A DNA stretch of 64,000 nt from Pseudactinotalea suaedae (GTDB lineage: Bacteria; Actinomycetota; Actinomycetes; Actinomycetales; Beutenbergiaceae), in NCBI RefSeq assembly GCF_009733815.1, contig NZ_WNXY01000013.1, positions 105,613 to 169,612 on the forward strand, written 5' to 3'. Within the stretch, counting starts at the first letter, position 1, and each line of letters opens with the position of its first letter. Positions 27,469 through 35,587 of this stretch are shown here, one piece after another. The notes under the pieces are model-generated. The model was not told where the DNA came from, did not search any database, and saw only the letters and a list, made by a program, of their open reading frames with translations. The position numbers and the translations under genes are program-made.

Positions 27469-27827
27469 GCGCAGCCGCAGCTCTCGTCGCAGCAGCCGGG
27501 GTCGACGACGACCACGAGCTTGACGAGCTCGGTGAGCGCCGGCGCGAGGTGCGGGTCGGCCAGGCGGTACCAGGTGCGCCGCCCCTCGCGCACGGCCTCC
27601 ACCAGCCCGCAGCCACGCAGGCACGCGAGCTGGTTCGACATCACCTGCCGGGAGACCCCGAGGGCGTCCGCCATGTCGGATGGGCTGCCCGGCGCCTCAC
27701 GCAGCATCAGCAGGATCCGGGTCCGGGTGTCGTCGGACAGCGCGTACCCCAGCCGCGCCAGCGCGGCCGTGTGCGTGAGGGTGACCGACTCGTTCAGGGG
27801 AGCTGTCGGGTTCGCGGTCGTGACCAT
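27465..27827 (-). CDS. CmtR-like ArsR family metal sensor
   Basis: A 120-residue ArsR/SmtB repressor. The DNA-recognition helix region (MADALGVSRQVMSNQLACL) runs straight into CLRGC with Cys69 and Cys73, as in the Cd/Pb sensor CmtR of Mycobacterium tuberculosis (Cys57, Cys61, Cys102). The C-terminus has four Cys (112, 113, 117, 119), more than CmtR needs. A perfect palindrome lies 7 bp upstream of the ATG, so autoregulation is expected. The CDF exporter is the cotranscribed target. Confidence 0.9.
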   Translation of the reverse strand: MVTTANPTAPLNESVTLTHTAALARLGYALSDDTRTRILLMLREAPGSPSDMADALGVSRQVMSNQLACLRGCGLVEAVREGRRTWYRLADPHLAPALTELVKLVVVVDPGCCDESCGCA

Positions 27828-27834
27828 GCCGCGA

Positions 27835-27856
27835 CAGTACAGCAGACGCTGTACTG
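27835..27856. promoter_or_regulatory. Palindromic operator of the CmtR-like repressor
   Basis: CAGTACAGC-AGAC-GCTGTACTG is a perfect 9-bp inverted repeat, 7 bp upstream of the repressor's ATG at 27827 (minus strand). Its location next to the start of an ArsR-family gene is the usual autoregulatory position. Confidence 0.75.
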
Positions 27857-27897
27857 AACGGAAGGGCGACGACGAACGCCCGGCGAAGGCCCGGCGC

Positions 27898-29043
27898 TCA
27901 CCACTCCGAGAGCGAGCCGTCCGGCATGCGCCAGAGCGGGGAGCGCCAGGCGTGGCCCCGCTTGTCGGCCTCGCGGACGGCGTTCTCGTCCACCTCGATA
28001 CCCAGACCGGGGGCGGTCGGGCGGGCGACGTAGCCCTCGGCGAACGTGAAGACCGTGGGGTCCACCAGGTAGTCGAGCAGGTCGTTGCCCACGTTGTAGT
28101 GGATGCCCAGGCTCTGCTCCTGGATCAGGAAGTTGGGCGTCGCGAAGTCGACCTGGAGGCTGGCGGCCAGCGCGATCGGCCCGAGCGGGCAGTGCGGTGC
28201 CAGCAACGCACCGAAGGTCTCGGCCAGCGCCGCGATCCGGCGCACCTCGGAGATGCCGCCGGCGTGGCACAGGTCGGGCTGCAGCACCGTGACGCCCTGC
28301 TGCAGCACCGGCAGGAACTCCTGCCGCGAGTACAGCCGCTCACCGGTGGCGATCGGGATGCTCGTACGCTCGACCAGCCCGCCGAACAGGTGCGACTGCT
28401 CGGGCACCAGCGGCTCCTCGATGAACATCGGCGCCGAGGGCTCGAGCGCCTCGATGAGCCGAGGTGCGCTCGGTCGGGTGACCCTGCCGTGGAAGTCGAC
28501 GGCGAAGTCCCGGCCCGATCCGAGCGCGTCCCGCGCTGCCTGGGCTCGCTGGGCGACGCCGGTGATCTCGTCCCGGGTGACGATCGGGCTGAGGTAGGCG
28601 CCCGCGTTCATCTTGATCGCCGTCAGCCCTGCCTCGACCTGCGCCGCGGCGTGGTCGGCGATCTCCGCGGGGTCGTCGCCACCGATCCAGCCGTAGATCC
28701 GCACCTTGTCGCGGACCGGCCCGCCGAGCAGCTCGTGCACCGGGGCGTTGCGGACCTTGCCCGCGATGTCCCACAGCGCCTGGTCGAGGCCCGACACGGC
28801 GCTGGCGAGGATCACGCCGCCGCGGTAGAACGTCGACCGCGTCATCGTCTGCCAGTGGTCCTCGATGCGCAGCGGGTCCTGGCCCATCAGCAGCTCGCCG
28901 AGCTGGTGCACGCACGCGCGCACGACCTCCGCACTGCCCTCGGCGACCGGCTCTCCCCAGCCGACCACGCCGTCGTCGGTCTCGATCCGGCAGAACAGCC
29001 AGCGGGGAGCCACCAGGAACGTCTCGATGCGCGCGATCTTCAC
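27898..29043 (-). CDS. dgoD: D-galactonate dehydratase
   Basis: A 381-residue enolase-superfamily enzyme converting D-galactonate to 2-keto-3-deoxygalactonate. It is close to E. coli DgoD throughout: metal ligands in AVDFHGRV, FIEEPL and ATGERLY, the catalytic His in LAPHCPLGP and Glu in QEQSLGIHY. The N-terminus is cut at the GTG at 29043 so that MKIARIETF aligns with E. coli MKITKITTY; a GTG at 29052 is also in frame. It is divergent from the sugar kinase, with a GntR-type operator between them. Confidence 0.93.
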   Translation of the reverse strand: MKIARIETFLVAPRWLFCRIETDDGVVGWGEPVAEGSAEVVRACVHQLGELLMGQDPLRIEDHWQTMTRSTFYRGGVILASAVSGLDQALWDIAGKVRNAPVHELLGGPVRDKVRIYGWIGGDDPAEIADHAAAQVEAGLTAIKMNAGAYLSPIVTRDEITGVAQRAQAARDALGSGRDFAVDFHGRVTRPSAPRLIEALEPSAPMFIEEPLVPEQSHLFGGLVERTSIPIATGERLYSRQEFLPVLQQGVTVLQPDLCHAGGISEVRRIAALAETFGALLAPHCPLGPIALAASLQVDFATPNFLIQEQSLGIHYNVGNDLLDYLVDPTVFTFAEGYVARPTAPGLGIEVDENAVREADKRGHAWRSPLWRMPDGSLSEW

Positions 29044-29067
29044 GGCGTTCACGACCTCTCTCGTCGA

Positions 29068-29083
29068 ATAGTCAGACTATAGT
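29068..29083. promoter_or_regulatory. GntR-type operator and leaderless promoter of the dgo cluster
   Basis: The perfect palindrome ATAGTCAGACTAT lies at 29068-29080. TATAGT (29078-29083) is an evident -10 element; with a start site 6-7 bp on, transcription would begin at the GTG at 29090, giving a leaderless kinase mRNA. The palindrome overlaps the -10, consistent with repression by the FadR/GntR-type regulator encoded at 30635. Confidence 0.65.
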
Positions 29084-29089
29084 GGGAGC

Positions 29090-30034
29090 GTGGCGCAGAA
29101 CGAGGTCGTGGCCGTCGGCGAGGTGATGGCGCTGCTGCTGGCGCCCGCGGGTGTGCCCCTCGGCGAGGCAGCCGGCTACGAGCAGGGCCACGCCGGCGCG
29201 GAGTCGAACGTCGCCGTCGGCCTGGCACGGCTGGGCCACCAGGTCGCCTTCGTCTCACGGCTGGGGGACGACCGCCTCGGGCGGCGGATCCGGCGCGACC
29301 TCCGTGGCGAGGGCATCGACGTCGGCGCGCTGGTGCTCGACCCGACCGCCCCGACCGGGCTGCTGCTGCGCGACGGCCTGGGCCACGGCATCTCCGTCGA
29401 CTACCACCGCGCCGGCAGCGCCGCCACGCGGCTGCAGCCGGCCGACCTGCCGCTCGAGGCGATCCGCGGTGCCCGGGTGCTGCATTTGACCGGCATCACG
29501 GCGGCGATCTCCGCCTCCGCGTGCGAGACCGTGCTGACGGCGGCGCGCGCCGCACGCGAGGCCGGCGTCACCGTCACGGTCGACCCCAACGTGCGCATGC
29601 GCCTGGCGAGCGCCGAGCGATGGCGCGAGATCGTGGAGCAGCTCACCGATCTCGCCGACGTGCTGCTCATCGGCGCCGACGACGCCGCCTCCGTCGGCAT
29701 CGACGACCCGATCGCCTGGGCCCACGGGCGGGGCGTCGCCACCGTGGTGCTCAAGGACGGCGCCCGCGGCGCCACCGAGAGCCACCGGAACGGCCGGACC
29801 TGGCGGCAGCCGGCGCTGCCGGTGCCGCACGTGGTCGACCCGGTGGGTGCCGGTGACGCCTTCGCCGCCGGCTGGCTCAGCGCGTGGCTGCGCGGGCTCG
29901 AGCCCGACCGCCGGCTGGCCGAGGCGGCAGCGGTCGCGGCCTGCGTGGTCGGCACCCGCGGCGACGTCCCCGGCCTGCCCGACCCCGCCACGCGCGACCG
30001 ACTGCTCGCCGGATCCCAGGAGGTAGCCCGATGA
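29090..30034 (+). CDS. PfkB family 2-keto-3-deoxy-sugar-acid kinase
   Basis: A 314-residue ribokinase/PfkB-family kinase. The substrate-side signature is GHAGAESNVAVGLARLG, and the catalytic/ATP motif is DPVGAGDAFAAGW near residue 250. The context (galactonate dehydratase, KDPG-type aldolase) indicates phosphorylation of 2-keto-3-deoxygalactonate or -gluconate at the 6-position. Start is a GTG at the predicted transcription start; there is no room for a Shine-Dalgarno site. Confidence 0.88.
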   Translation: MAQNEVVAVGEVMALLLAPAGVPLGEAAGYEQGHAGAESNVAVGLARLGHQVAFVSRLGDDRLGRRIRRDLRGEGIDVGALVLDPTAPTGLLLRDGLGHGISVDYHRAGSAATRLQPADLPLEAIRGARVLHLTGITAAISASACETVLTAARAAREAGVTVTVDPNVRMRLASAERWREIVEQLTDLADVLLIGADDAASVGIDDPIAWAHGRGVATVVLKDGARGATESHRNGRTWRQPALPVPHVVDPVGAGDAFAAGWLSAWLRGLEPDRRLAEAAAVAACVVGTRGDVPGLPDPATRDRLLAGSQEVAR

Positions 30035-30642
30035 CCGCTGACCAGACGCTCGCGGCGATCACCGAGCAGGGCGTGGTCGGCATCGTCCGCGCCGGCACCG
30101 CCGAGGCCGGCCGCACGGCAGCCCGGACCTTCCTCGACGCCGGCCTGGCCGCCGTCGAGGTCTCGCTCACCACCCCCGGCGCCCTCGAGACCATCGAGAG
30201 CCTGACCGCCGGCGGCGCCGCTGTCGGCGCCGGCACCGTCCGGACCCTCGCCGACGCCCGCGACGTCCGCGCGGCGGGCGCGACGTTCCTCGTCAGCCCG
30301 CTGCTCGACGTCGAGGTGGTGCGATACGCGGTCGAGAACGACCTCGTCGCGCTGCCCGGCTGCCTCACCCCCACCGAGATGGCGACGGCGCAGCGCGCCG
30401 GCGCGCAGCTCGTCAAGATCTTCCCGGCCCACCTCTGGAGCCCTGCGGCGCTGGCGGGCATGCTCGAGGCGATGCCCGAGCTGCGCTGCGTCCCCACCGG
30501 CGGCGTCAGCGCCGAGTCCGCGCCCGCCTGGGTTCGTGCGGGTGCGGCCGCGGTCGGCGTCGGTGGCTCGCTGACCCGAGCGGCCGATCCCGCAGCGGCC
30601 GTCACCGCTCTGCTGGCCGCCATCCGCGAAGCGCGTGCCTGA
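30031..30642 (+). CDS. KDPG/KDPGal aldolase
   Basis: A 203-residue class I aldolase that splits 2-keto-3-deoxy-6-phosphogluconate or -galactonate into pyruvate and glyceraldehyde-3-phosphate. Key residues: Glu43 in VEVSLTTPGAL, Schiff-base Lys129 in VKIFPA, and the phosphate loop at PTGGVSAE. It is of Eda/DgoA size. The ATG at 30031 overlaps the kinase stop (ATGA). It completes the De Ley-Doudoroff steps of the cluster. Confidence 0.92.
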   Translation: MTADQTLAAITEQGVVGIVRAGTAEAGRTAARTFLDAGLAAVEVSLTTPGALETIESLTAGGAAVGAGTVRTLADARDVRAAGATFLVSPLLDVEVVRYAVENDLVALPGCLTPTEMATAQRAGAQLVKIFPAHLWSPAALAGMLEAMPELRCVPTGGVSAESAPAWVRAGAAAVGVGGSLTRAADPAAAVTALLAAIREARA

Positions 30643-31384
30643 GTCTCGTCAGCACCCGGTCGTCGCCGATCTCGGGCTCCGGATCGCCACCGGCGAGCTG
30701 GTGGCCGGCAGCCGGGTGGTGCCCGAGGAGGTCGCGGAGCAGCACGGCGTCTCCCGGTCGGTGGTGCGCGAGGCGCTGCGGGTGCTCGAGGCCAAGGGTC
30801 TGGTGCAGCCCAGGCAGCGGGTCGGTACCCGGGTGCTGGCCTCGGACCGGTGGGACGCCCTGGACGCCGACGTCATCGGCTGGCGCGTCCAGGGACCCGA
30901 ACGGCTCGCTGTGGTGAGCGACCTCGAGGAGCTGCGGGCCGCCGTCGAGCCCCGTGCCGCGCGGCTGTGCTGCGAGAACGACGGCGGTACGGCCGACGTC
31001 GCCGAGCTGAGCCTGCTGGCCACGACGATGCGCCGGCTGGGCTCGCGCGGCGACCTCGGCGGGTTCACGGCAGCCGACGTCGCGTTCCACGCCCGGCTGC
31101 TGCACGCCAGCGGCAACGCCGCCTTCGTGCGACTCGAAGGGACCTTCGCCGCGCTGCTCCGCGCCCGTGAGGAGCTCGGCACCCTGCCCCACCAGATCTC
31201 GGAGGACGTGCTCGCCCTGCACGAGGAGGTGGCCGAGGCGATCGCGGTGCGCGATGCCGACCGCGCCGAGCGCGCCGCGCGCGAGCTGGTCGACGGTGCG
31301 CGCTCCGAGGTGCTCACGCAGCTGGGCGCACCCGCAGGGGCCATCGGCCGCGTGCTGCGCGGGCTGCGGAACCGGCGTCGCTGA
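30635..31384 (+). CDS. FadR/GntR family transcriptional regulator (DgoR-like)
   Basis: A 249-residue FCD-type GntR regulator. The winged helix (VVPEEVAEQHGVSRSVVREA, residues 29-48) is followed by an all-helical FCD domain with metal-binding His in FHARLLHASGN. The GTG at 30635 overlaps the aldolase stop by 8 bp. It is the expected repressor of the dgo genes through the palindrome at 29068-29080, relieved by galactonate or a KDG-type intermediate. Confidence 0.9.
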   Translation: MPESRQHPVVADLGLRIATGELVAGSRVVPEEVAEQHGVSRSVVREALRVLEAKGLVQPRQRVGTRVLASDRWDALDADVIGWRVQGPERLAVVSDLEELRAAVEPRAARLCCENDGGTADVAELSLLATTMRRLGSRGDLGGFTAADVAFHARLLHASGNAAFVRLEGTFAALLRAREELGTLPHQISEDVLALHEEVAEAIAVRDADRAERAARELVDGARSEVLTQLGAPAGAIGRVLRGLRNRRR

Positions 31385-31440
31385 CCACCTCGGCGGCCGA
31401 AGCTCCTGCGGTCGCGGCGGCCCGCTGTGATGATCGACGG

Positions 31441-31878
31441 ATGAGGTTCACAGCAGAGCTGGAGAGCGGAAGCGGGAACACGGCGGGGTTCCGGGTGCCG
31501 GAGGAGGTCGTCACGGCGCTCGGCGGCGGCAAGCGGCCCAAGGTCAACGTCACGCTGAACGGCTACGGCTACCGCACGTCGGTGGCGCCGATGGGTGGCG
31601 AGTACTGGGTCGGGGTCGCGATCGCGCACCGCGAGCCGGCCGGGGTGACGCCGGGGAGCTCCTACGAGGTCGAGCTTGAGCTGGACACCGCGCCGCGCGT
31701 GGTCGAGCTCCCGCCCGAGCTCGCGGACGCGCTCGCCGCCGAACCTGCGCTCATCGAGGCGTGGCGCGCGCTGTCCTACTCGAACCAGCGTCGCCTCGCC
31801 GAGCCGATCGGGCAGGCCAAGGGCGAGGACACCCGTGCCCGGCGGGTGGCGAAGGTGATCGCCGACCTCCGTGGCTGA
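31441..31878 (+). CDS. DUF1905 and YdeI/OmdA domain protein
   Basis: A 145-residue protein. The N-terminal DUF1905 beta-barrel covers residues 1-80 (VNVTLNGYGYRTSVAPMGG), and the C-terminal YdeI/OmdA-like helical part starts at PPELADALAAEPALIEAW. This two-domain arrangement is common in Actinobacteria. OmdA-like proteins have been described as bacteriocin-protection proteins, but the molecular role is unknown. It is monocistronic. Confidence 0.85.
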   Translation: MRFTAELESGSGNTAGFRVPEEVVTALGGGKRPKVNVTLNGYGYRTSVAPMGGEYWVGVAIAHREPAGVTPGSSYEVELELDTAPRVVELPPELADALAAEPALIEAWRALSYSNQRRLAEPIGQAKGEDTRARRVAKVIADLRG

Positions 31879-31889
31879 GCCTCGTTCGC

Positions 31890-31910
31890 CTTGAGTGAAC
31901 CACGCTCAAC
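31890..31910 (+). promoter_or_regulatory. HAIR-like element upstream of hsp20
   Basis: CTTGAGT-N7-GCTCAAC matches the HspR-binding HAIR element (CTTGAGT-N7-ACTCAAG) fully in the left arm and at five of seven positions in the right. It lies about 84 bp before the Hsp20 start codon. It suggests HspR-type repression, relieved by heat or denatured protein. Confidence 0.65.
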
Positions 31911-31993
31911 TTTGGGCATGGTTCGGCGTTGCACCTGGTGTAGCGCAAGCCGCCAGCAAGGGCGGCTCGACCGAACCCGAAGGTGGTTTTCCC

Positions 31994-32353
31994 ATGGCTC
32001 TTGACCTCTACCGCACCGACGAGGCCTTCGTCGCCACGATCGACCTGCCCGGCGTGAGCCCGGCGAGCATCGACGTGGACGTCGACGGCCGCGTCCTCAC
32101 CGTCCGCGCCGAGCGCCCCCGCCCCGAGGGCGACGTGCGCTGGCTCGTCCGCGGCCGCCCGGCCGGCACCTTCGCCCGCCGCTTCACGCTGGGCGAGACC
32201 GTCGACGCCGAGCGCATCTCCGCCGCCTACGCCGATGGTGTCCTCACCCTGACCGTCCCGGTCGCCGAGCAGTCCCGGCCGCGCAAGGTCGAGGTGACGA
32301 CCGCCCAGGTCAGCTCCGCCGTCGAGCAGGACTCGATGGAGCAGGCTGCCTGA
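31994..32353 (+). CDS. Small heat-shock protein, Hsp20 family
   Basis: A 119-residue alpha-crystallin domain protein, shorter than most Hsp20 proteins because the N-terminal oligomerisation arm is missing. It opens MALDLYRTDEAFVATIDLPG and ends with the I-x-V-type beta strand VLTLTVPVAEQ. The ATG at 31994 lacks a strong Shine-Dalgarno; an in-frame open stretch runs upstream to 31895 but reads unlike an Hsp20 arm. It should act as an ATP-independent holdase chaperone. Confidence 0.88.
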   Translation: MALDLYRTDEAFVATIDLPGVSPASIDVDVDGRVLTVRAERPRPEGDVRWLVRGRPAGTFARRFTLGETVDAERISAAYADGVLTLTVPVAEQSRPRKVEVTTAQVSSAVEQDSMEQAA

Positions 32354-32365
32354 CGCACGCACGAG

Positions 32366-32398
32366 GAAGGCCCGCACGCTGAGAGCGTGCGGGCCTTC
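32366..32398. terminator. Bidirectional terminator between hsp20 and copA
   Basis: GAAGGCCCGCACGCT and its perfect complement form a 15-bp stem with loop GAG, starting 12 bp after the hsp20 stop and ending 16 bp before the copA stop. On the + strand it is followed by a short T-containing stretch. Its position between convergent genes fits a shared terminator. Confidence 0.85.
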
Positions 32399-32414
32399 GT
32401 CGTTGCGCCGGGAG

Positions 32415-34823
32415 CTACCGCCCGACGTGCCGCAGCCGCAGCGAGTTGGCGACCACGAGCACCGAGCTGAACGCCATCGCCAGGCCGGCGATCATCGGGT
32501 TCAGCAGCCCGAGCGCGGCGAGCGGGATCGCCGCCACGTTGTAGGCGAACGCCCAGAACAGGTTCTGCTTGATCACCCGCAGGGTCGAGCGTGACAGCGT
32601 GATCGCCTGCGGCACGGTGCGCAGATCGCCACGCACCAGCGTCAGGTCGCTGGCCTCGATCGCCACGTCGGTGCCGGTGCCCATCGCCAGTCCGAGATCG
32701 GCCTGGGCGAGCGCCGCGGCGTCGTTGACGCCGTCACCGACCATCGCGACCCGCTTGCCCTGCGCCTGCAGCCGCTCGATCTCCGCGACCTTGGCCTCGG
32801 GCAGCACGCCCGCGATCACCGTGTCGATGCCGACCTCGCGAGCGACCGCACGCGCCGGGGCCTCGGCGTCACCGGTGAGCAGCACCGGCTCGATCCCCAT
32901 GGCTCGCAGCTGCCCGACCGCCTCGGCCGACGTCGCCTTGATCGCGTCGTCGAGGACGATCACGCCGCGCACCTGGCCGTCCCAGGCCACCGCGACCGCC
33001 GTGCCCTCGGCCACCTCAGGCGCCTCGCCCGCCGCGCCGCGCTCGGCGAGCCACGCCGGACGCCCGACGGCGACCTCGTGGCCTTCCGCGTCGGCGCTCA
33101 CGCCGCGCCCGGCGTGGTTGGAGAAGTCTGACGCCTCCGGGAGGGGTCCTGCCGCGCGGGCCGCAGCCGCGATCGCCGCGGCGATCGGGTGCTCGCTGCG
33201 CGCCTCCACGGCGCCGGCCAGCCGCAGCACCTCGGCCGCGTCGGTGCCCTGGACGGGCAGCACGTCGACCACGGACATCCGGCCCTCGGTCACCGTGCCG
33301 GTCTTGTCCAGCACGACCACCTCGATGCCACGGGTGGCCTCGAGGATCTCCGGGCCCTTGATGACGATGCCCAGCTGGGCGCCGCGCCCGGTGCCCGCCA
33401 GCAGCGCGGTCGGCGTCGCCAGACCCAGGGCGCACGGGCAGGCGATGATCAGCACCGCGACCGCGGCTGTGAACGCGTTCTGCACCTCACCGCCGGTCAG
33501 GCCGCCCTCCGCGGCGAGCAGCAGCCACACCGCGAGCGTCCCGAGCGCCAGCACGATGACGATCGGCACGAACCAGGCCGAGATCTGGTCGGCGATCCGC
33601 TGCACGGGCGCCTTGCCGGTCTGCGCGCGGGTGACGAGCCGGCCGATCTGGGCGAGCGTGGTCTCCTCGCCGACCCTGTCGGCGCGGACCAGCAGGTGAC
33701 CGCTGGTGTTGAGGGTCGCGCCGGTCACCGCGTCACCCTCGGACACGTCGACCGGTACCGGCTCGCCGGTCACCAACGAGGCGTCGACGGCGGAGCGGCC
33801 CTCGACCACCGTGCCGTCGGTGGCGATCTTCTCGCCCGGGCGGACGGCGAACAGGTCACCGACCGCGAGCTCGCTTACCGGGACGCGACGCTCGGTGCGC
33901 TCGCCCTGGTGCTCGGTGACGAGCGCGACATCCTTCGCGCCCAGGTCCAGCAGCGCCCGGAGCGCGTCGCCGCTGCGCCGCCGGGCCCGGTGCTCGGCGT
34001 ACCGCCCGGCGAGCAGGAAGGTGACCACGACCGCTGCCACCTCGAAGTAGAGCTCCGGCGGGCCCATGTCCTCGGCGCGCGGCAGCAGGCTCGGCTGCAT
34101 CCGCATCCCGAGCTCGCCCGTACCGCCGAGCAGCAGCGCCCACAGCGACCAGAGGGTCGCGGCGATGACGCCGATCGAGACCAGCGTGTCCATCGTCGAG
34201 GAGCGGTGCCGCGCCGCACGGAACGCGGCCCGGTGGAACGGCCACGCCGCCCAGGTGGCCACGGGCAGCGCGAGGGCCGCGACGACCCACTGCCACCCCG
34301 TGAACTGCAGGGCCGGGATCATCGACAGCAGCACCACCGGCGGTGTCAGCACGACGGCGACCCGCAGCCGCCTGCGCAGCTCGGTGCCGCGGTCGGCGGT
34401 GGGGGCGGAGGTGTCCTCGCCCTCGAGCATCACGTGACCGGGGGCCATCGCGTGACCGGACAGTGCGTGCTCGGTCTCGTCGTGACCGGCGTGCTCGTGG
34501 CCCGGCTGGCCGGCCTCGTGGGCCCCGTGGCTCCCGTGCGCCCCGTGGTCGTGGTGCCCGGCGTGCGCCGGCTGCGCGATCGCGCCGGAGTCGCGGGTCA
34601 CCCGGGCGTCGTAACCGGCCTTGCGGACCGCGGCGAGAAGATCCTCGGTGGGAACGCCGTCGTCGAGCTCGACGTGAGCGGACTCCAGTGCCAGGTTGAC
34701 GGTCGCCTCCGCGCCGGCCACCTCGCCGAGCCGTTTCTCGACCCGGGCGACGCAGCTGGCGCACGTCATCCCCTCGATCGCGAGCTCGACCTCACGCTGG
34801 GCGTGCACCTGGGATGTGGCCAT
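32415..34823 (-). CDS. copA: Heavy-metal (copper) translocating P-type ATPase
   Basis: An 802-residue P1B-type ATPase. One N-terminal HMA domain has CASC (Cys21, Cys24). A His/Gly-rich segment (residues 93-123) may bind metal. Motifs then follow in order: TGEP actuator loop, the CPC metal site in IIACPCALGLATP, phosphorylation site DKTGTVTEG, and GDGVNDAAALA. CPC and the csoR-copZ neighbourhood point to Cu(I) export. Start ATG 34823 with an AGGAAGG site. It ends next to a bidirectional terminator. Confidence 0.93.
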   Translation of the reverse strand: MATSQVHAQREVELAIEGMTCASCVARVEKRLGEVAGAEATVNLALESAHVELDDGVPTEDLLAAVRKAGYDARVTRDSGAIAQPAHAGHHDHGAHGSHGAHEAGQPGHEHAGHDETEHALSGHAMAPGHVMLEGEDTSAPTADRGTELRRRLRVAVVLTPPVVLLSMIPALQFTGWQWVVAALALPVATWAAWPFHRAAFRAARHRSSTMDTLVSIGVIAATLWSLWALLLGGTGELGMRMQPSLLPRAEDMGPPELYFEVAAVVVTFLLAGRYAEHRARRRSGDALRALLDLGAKDVALVTEHQGERTERRVPVSELAVGDLFAVRPGEKIATDGTVVEGRSAVDASLVTGEPVPVDVSEGDAVTGATLNTSGHLLVRADRVGEETTLAQIGRLVTRAQTGKAPVQRIADQISAWFVPIVIVLALGTLAVWLLLAAEGGLTGGEVQNAFTAAVAVLIIACPCALGLATPTALLAGTGRGAQLGIVIKGPEILEATRGIEVVVLDKTGTVTEGRMSVVDVLPVQGTDAAEVLRLAGAVEARSEHPIAAAIAAAARAAGPLPEASDFSNHAGRGVSADAEGHEVAVGRPAWLAERGAAGEAPEVAEGTAVAVAWDGQVRGVIVLDDAIKATSAEAVGQLRAMGIEPVLLTGDAEAPARAVAREVGIDTVIAGVLPEAKVAEIERLQAQGKRVAMVGDGVNDAAALAQADLGLAMGTGTDVAIEASDLTLVRGDLRTVPQAITLSRSTLRVIKQNLFWAFAYNVAAIPLAALGLLNPMIAGLAMAFSSVLVVANSLRLRHVGR

Positions 34824-34859
34824 GGTGTGTTCCTTCCTGGGCGGCGGTGCCGCGGTGGA

Positions 34860-35093
34860 TCAGTGGATGCCGGCGACGCTGTACCCGGCGTCGTCGACGG
34901 CGGCGCGCAGGGACTGCTCGTCGAGCGGGGCGTTGCTGACGACGGTGACCGGCGAGGCCTCGCCGGCGCGCAGCTCGATCGAGACGTTCAGGACGCCGTC
35001 GACGCCTTCGAGAGCCTCGGTCACGTGGGCGACGCAGTTGGCACAGGTCATGCCCTCGACGTCGACGGTGGTGGTGCGGTCGGTGTTGTCCAT
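34860..35093 (-). CDS. copZ: Copper chaperone (HMA domain)
   Basis: A 77-residue single HMA domain with the MTCANC metal motif (Cys17 and Cys20) and the beta-alpha-beta-beta-alpha-beta layout of CopZ/Atx1 proteins. It lies between csoR and copA in the same direction, 36 bp before copA. It probably delivers Cu(I) to the N-terminal domain of CopA. Confidence 0.92.
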   Translation of the reverse strand: MDNTDRTTTVDVEGMTCANCVAHVTEALEGVDGVLNVSIELRAGEASPVTVVSNAPLDEQSLRAAVDDAGYSVAGIH

Positions 35094-35122
35094 GGTGTCT
35101 CTCCTCGGGTGGGGTGCTGCGG

Positions 35123-35428
35123 TCAGGAACGGACGAGGCGGGCGATCGCGGCGGAGGCCTCGGCGACCTTCTCCGCGCCTGCCTCGGGCGAGGTGCGGGC
35201 GGCGTCGACGACGCAGTGCGCCATGTGGTCGTCGAGGAGTCCGAGGCCCACGGCCTGGAGCGCCTTGGTGACCGCGGAGATCTGGGTGAGGACGTCGATG
35301 CAGTACTTGTCCTCCTCGACCATGCGCGCGATCCCGCGCACCTGGCCCTCGACGCGGCGCAGCCGCTTGAGGTAGGCGGCCTTGTCGTCCTCGTAGCCCG
35401 GCGGGGGCTCGTGCTCGTGCTCGGTCAT
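35123..35428 (-). CDS. csoR: Copper-sensing repressor CsoR
   Basis: A 101-residue all-helical CsoR repressor. The Cu(I) site is complete: Cys43 (KYCIDVL), His68 and Cys72 (DDHMAHCV), matching Cys36/His61/Cys65 of the M. tuberculosis protein. Copper binding should release the operator. The ATG at 35428 is used; an in-frame extension to 35521 crosses the operator and is not needed. It heads the csoR-copZ-copA operon. Confidence 0.93.
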   Translation of the reverse strand: MTEHEHEPPPGYEDDKAAYLKRLRRVEGQVRGIARMVEEDKYCIDVLTQISAVTKALQAVGLGLLDDHMAHCVVDAARTSPEAGAEKVAEASAAIARLVRS

Positions 35429-35455
35429 GGTGCCTCCTTCGCTTCGTGCAACAGC

Positions 35456-35472
35456 ATACCCCCCCGGGGTAT
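35456..35472. promoter_or_regulatory. CsoR operator
   Basis: ATACCCC-CCC-GGGGTAT is a perfect 7-bp inverted repeat around three C, lying 27 bp upstream of the csoR start on the minus strand. It is the TACCC-rich palindrome typical of CsoR binding sites. The divergent DUF2330 gene starts only 116 bp away, so it may also be affected. Confidence 0.85.
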
Positions 35473-35587
35473 TCCCGTGAAGAGGTCGTGCGCGCTGGGC
35501 TACGGTTCGGTCACGATTCACCGAGCGAACGTCTCGGTTCGGTCTCGACGGCGGAACGGGCCGATCGGCCCACCTAGTTTGACCCGT

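Noticed and set aside
27841..27900. Possible small gene or terminator after the dgoD stop
   Set aside because: Only short GC-rich stems are present and no conserved reading frame, so nothing was annotated.
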